From: Luteipulveratus halotolerans
GTDB lineage: Bacteria; Actinomycetota; Actinomycetes; Actinomycetales; Dermatophilaceae
Length of the DNA stretch: 64,000 nucleotides
NCBI RefSeq assembly: GCF_001247745.1
Contig: NZ_LAIR01000002.1
Span: 4,154,001-4,218,000, forward strand
Reading direction: 5' to 3'
The translations under genes were made by a program, and so were the position numbers. Under the pieces are notes generated by a model. That model was not told the DNA's origin. It made no database searches and worked only from the letters and a program-made list of their open reading frames with translations. This document shows positions 63,495 to 64,000 of this stretch, piece by piece (positions within the stretch are counted from its first letter, which is position 1; each line of letters starts with the position of its first letter).

Positions 63495-64000
63495 TCAGAC
63501 GCCGCGGAGGTCCAGGTCGAGCCGAGCCGGTGCGCCCTCCGACAGGATCACCGGGATGCCCCAGTCCTGTTGGTACAGGTGGCAGGCCGCGTGCTCGGGC
63601 ACCTCGCCCGTGATCGGGTCGCCGTCACAGGCAGCCGCGCGCACCGACACGTGCAGCGTGCCCGCTCCGACCGCCGGGTCGAGGTCGAGCGTGCGCGTGA
63701 GTCCCGTTGCGGTGCCTGCGCCGTCGCGGATCAACTCCTCGGGCGAGGCCGACACGACCAGCTGAGTCGGGTCGCCCCAGCGCAGGTCGAGCTTTTGACC
63801 GGTCGGCGGCTCGAACGCCACTCGCAGCGTCACCGGACCCGACGCCAGCTCGGTCGGCGGTCGCTGCGTCCGGTGCGCCGGCCCGTCGACACGCTGCGCC
63901 TCATCGGGCAGGGCCACGCGCGTCACCCGGTGCGCAGCCGACTCCACGACCGCCAGGTGAACTGAACCGCTGGTTGAGCCGGGCGGAGCGGGTTTCGACT
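63495..64000 (-). CDS. NHL-repeat thioredoxin-family protein, C-terminal part (cut by window edge)
   Basis: The frame is open to base 64000. The last ~150 residues match the C-terminal beta-domain of Actinobacterial NHL-repeat/thioredoxin-like proteins: HRVTRVALPDEA (end of an NHL blade), VTLRVAFEPPTGQKLDLRWG, LVVSASPEELI, and CHLYQQDWGIPVILSEG with the Cys-Asp pair. The residues just before, KPAPPGSTSGSV, are encoded by the REP-like element at 63967-63999. Function of the family is unclear; it lacks membrane segments here. Confidence 0.8.
   Translation of the reverse strand, partial: SKPAPPGSTSGSVHLAVVESAAHRVTRVALPDEAQRVDGPAHRTQRPPTELASGPVTLRVAFEPPTGQKLDLRWGDPTQLVVSASPEELIRDGAGTATGLTRTLDLDPAVGAGTLHVSVRAAACDGDPITGEVPEHAACHLYQQDWGIPVILSEGAPARLDLDLRGV
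63967..63999. repeat. REP-like element inside the NHL-protein gene
   Basis: CCGCTGGTTGAGCC ... GGAGCGGGTTTCGA, the reverse complement of TTTCGA...GGCTCAACCAGCGG found at 48184 and 53519. It is in frame and the gene stays open through it. Confidence 0.75.

Overview
The window is 64 kb of high-GC (about 70% by eye) actinobacterial chromosome, densely coding, with many GTG starts and many 1- to 4-base stop/start overlaps. Two mycothiol-type proteins, a class F sortase, an ECF41 sigma factor, a fused CydDC and a Pls-type peptide synthetase point to Actinomycetia, most likely Micrococcales; genus and species cannot be fixed from the sequence. No rRNA, tRNA, CRISPR array, transposase or prophage was seen.

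Layout. 0-6.2 kb: galK (cut by the window edge) and galT, a small alarmone synthetase, a DUF4282 protein, an M56 protease, and a copper block (His/Cys-loop membrane protein, YcnI, CopC). 6.5-9.6 kb: a TetR-MMPL pair. 9.8-16.1 kb: a cydA-cydB-cydDC operon whose last gene is a BlaI-type repressor, with two TACTAC/GTAGTA palindromes in the cydA promoter region. 16.2-25 kb: two paralogous lipoproteins, an M1 peptidase coupled to a Pls/PosA-type peptide synthetase, and argS. 25-30 kb: an HTH-MNT/HepT toxin-antitoxin operon, a guanidine-III riboswitch in front of a frameshifted Gdx/SugE exporter, a DinB protein, an Rv2466c-like oxidoreductase, galE and a protein built of DivIVA-like repeats. 29.7-32.7 kb: paaH-paaI-paaK. 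32.8-37.1 kb: secreted proteins (lipoprotein, S53 peptidase, L,D-transpeptidase, Thr/Pro-repeat protein ending in LPVTG). 37-45 kb: GNAT-Nudix fusion, holin-like protein, HisC-type aminotransferase, a broken DUF1275 gene, class F sortase with a His-rich partner, ECF41 sigma factor with its divergent epimerase target, and an MFS carrier. 45.4-49.2 kb: E1alpha-E1beta-E2 of a 2-oxoacid dehydrogenase. 49.3-64 kb: Uma2 protein, SGNH hydrolase, two paralogous GT-C-like membrane proteins around a DHA2 exporter, a deaminase-like protein, DUF1990, a mycothiol-type transferase, a CopD-CtaG fusion, a C-N hydrolase and the end of an NHL-repeat protein.

The most unusual signal is a set of palindromic repeats that lie between genes and also inside reading frames. 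One 60-bp palindrome is present in the CydD half of cydDC and again between genes at 37.15 kb (53 of 60 bases identical). A perfect 25-bp inverted repeat encodes the CydD-CydC linker. Copies of a REP-like element (GGTTTCGACACGG...CTCAACCAGCGG) encode parts of both interdomain linkers of the E2 protein and a linker in the NHL protein, and one lies between genes at 53.5 kb. This resembles the in-frame palindromic elements described in Rickettsia. Several other long perfect inverted repeats (up to 38-bp arms) sit at gene ends.

Other functional highlights: likely BlaI autoregulation of cytochrome bd, a likely poly-amino-acid synthetase with a dedicated peptidase, a HepT lacking the usual motif tyrosine, a near-consensus ECF41 promoter, and a guanidine-III riboswitch whose P3 strand can pair with the bases just before the start codon.
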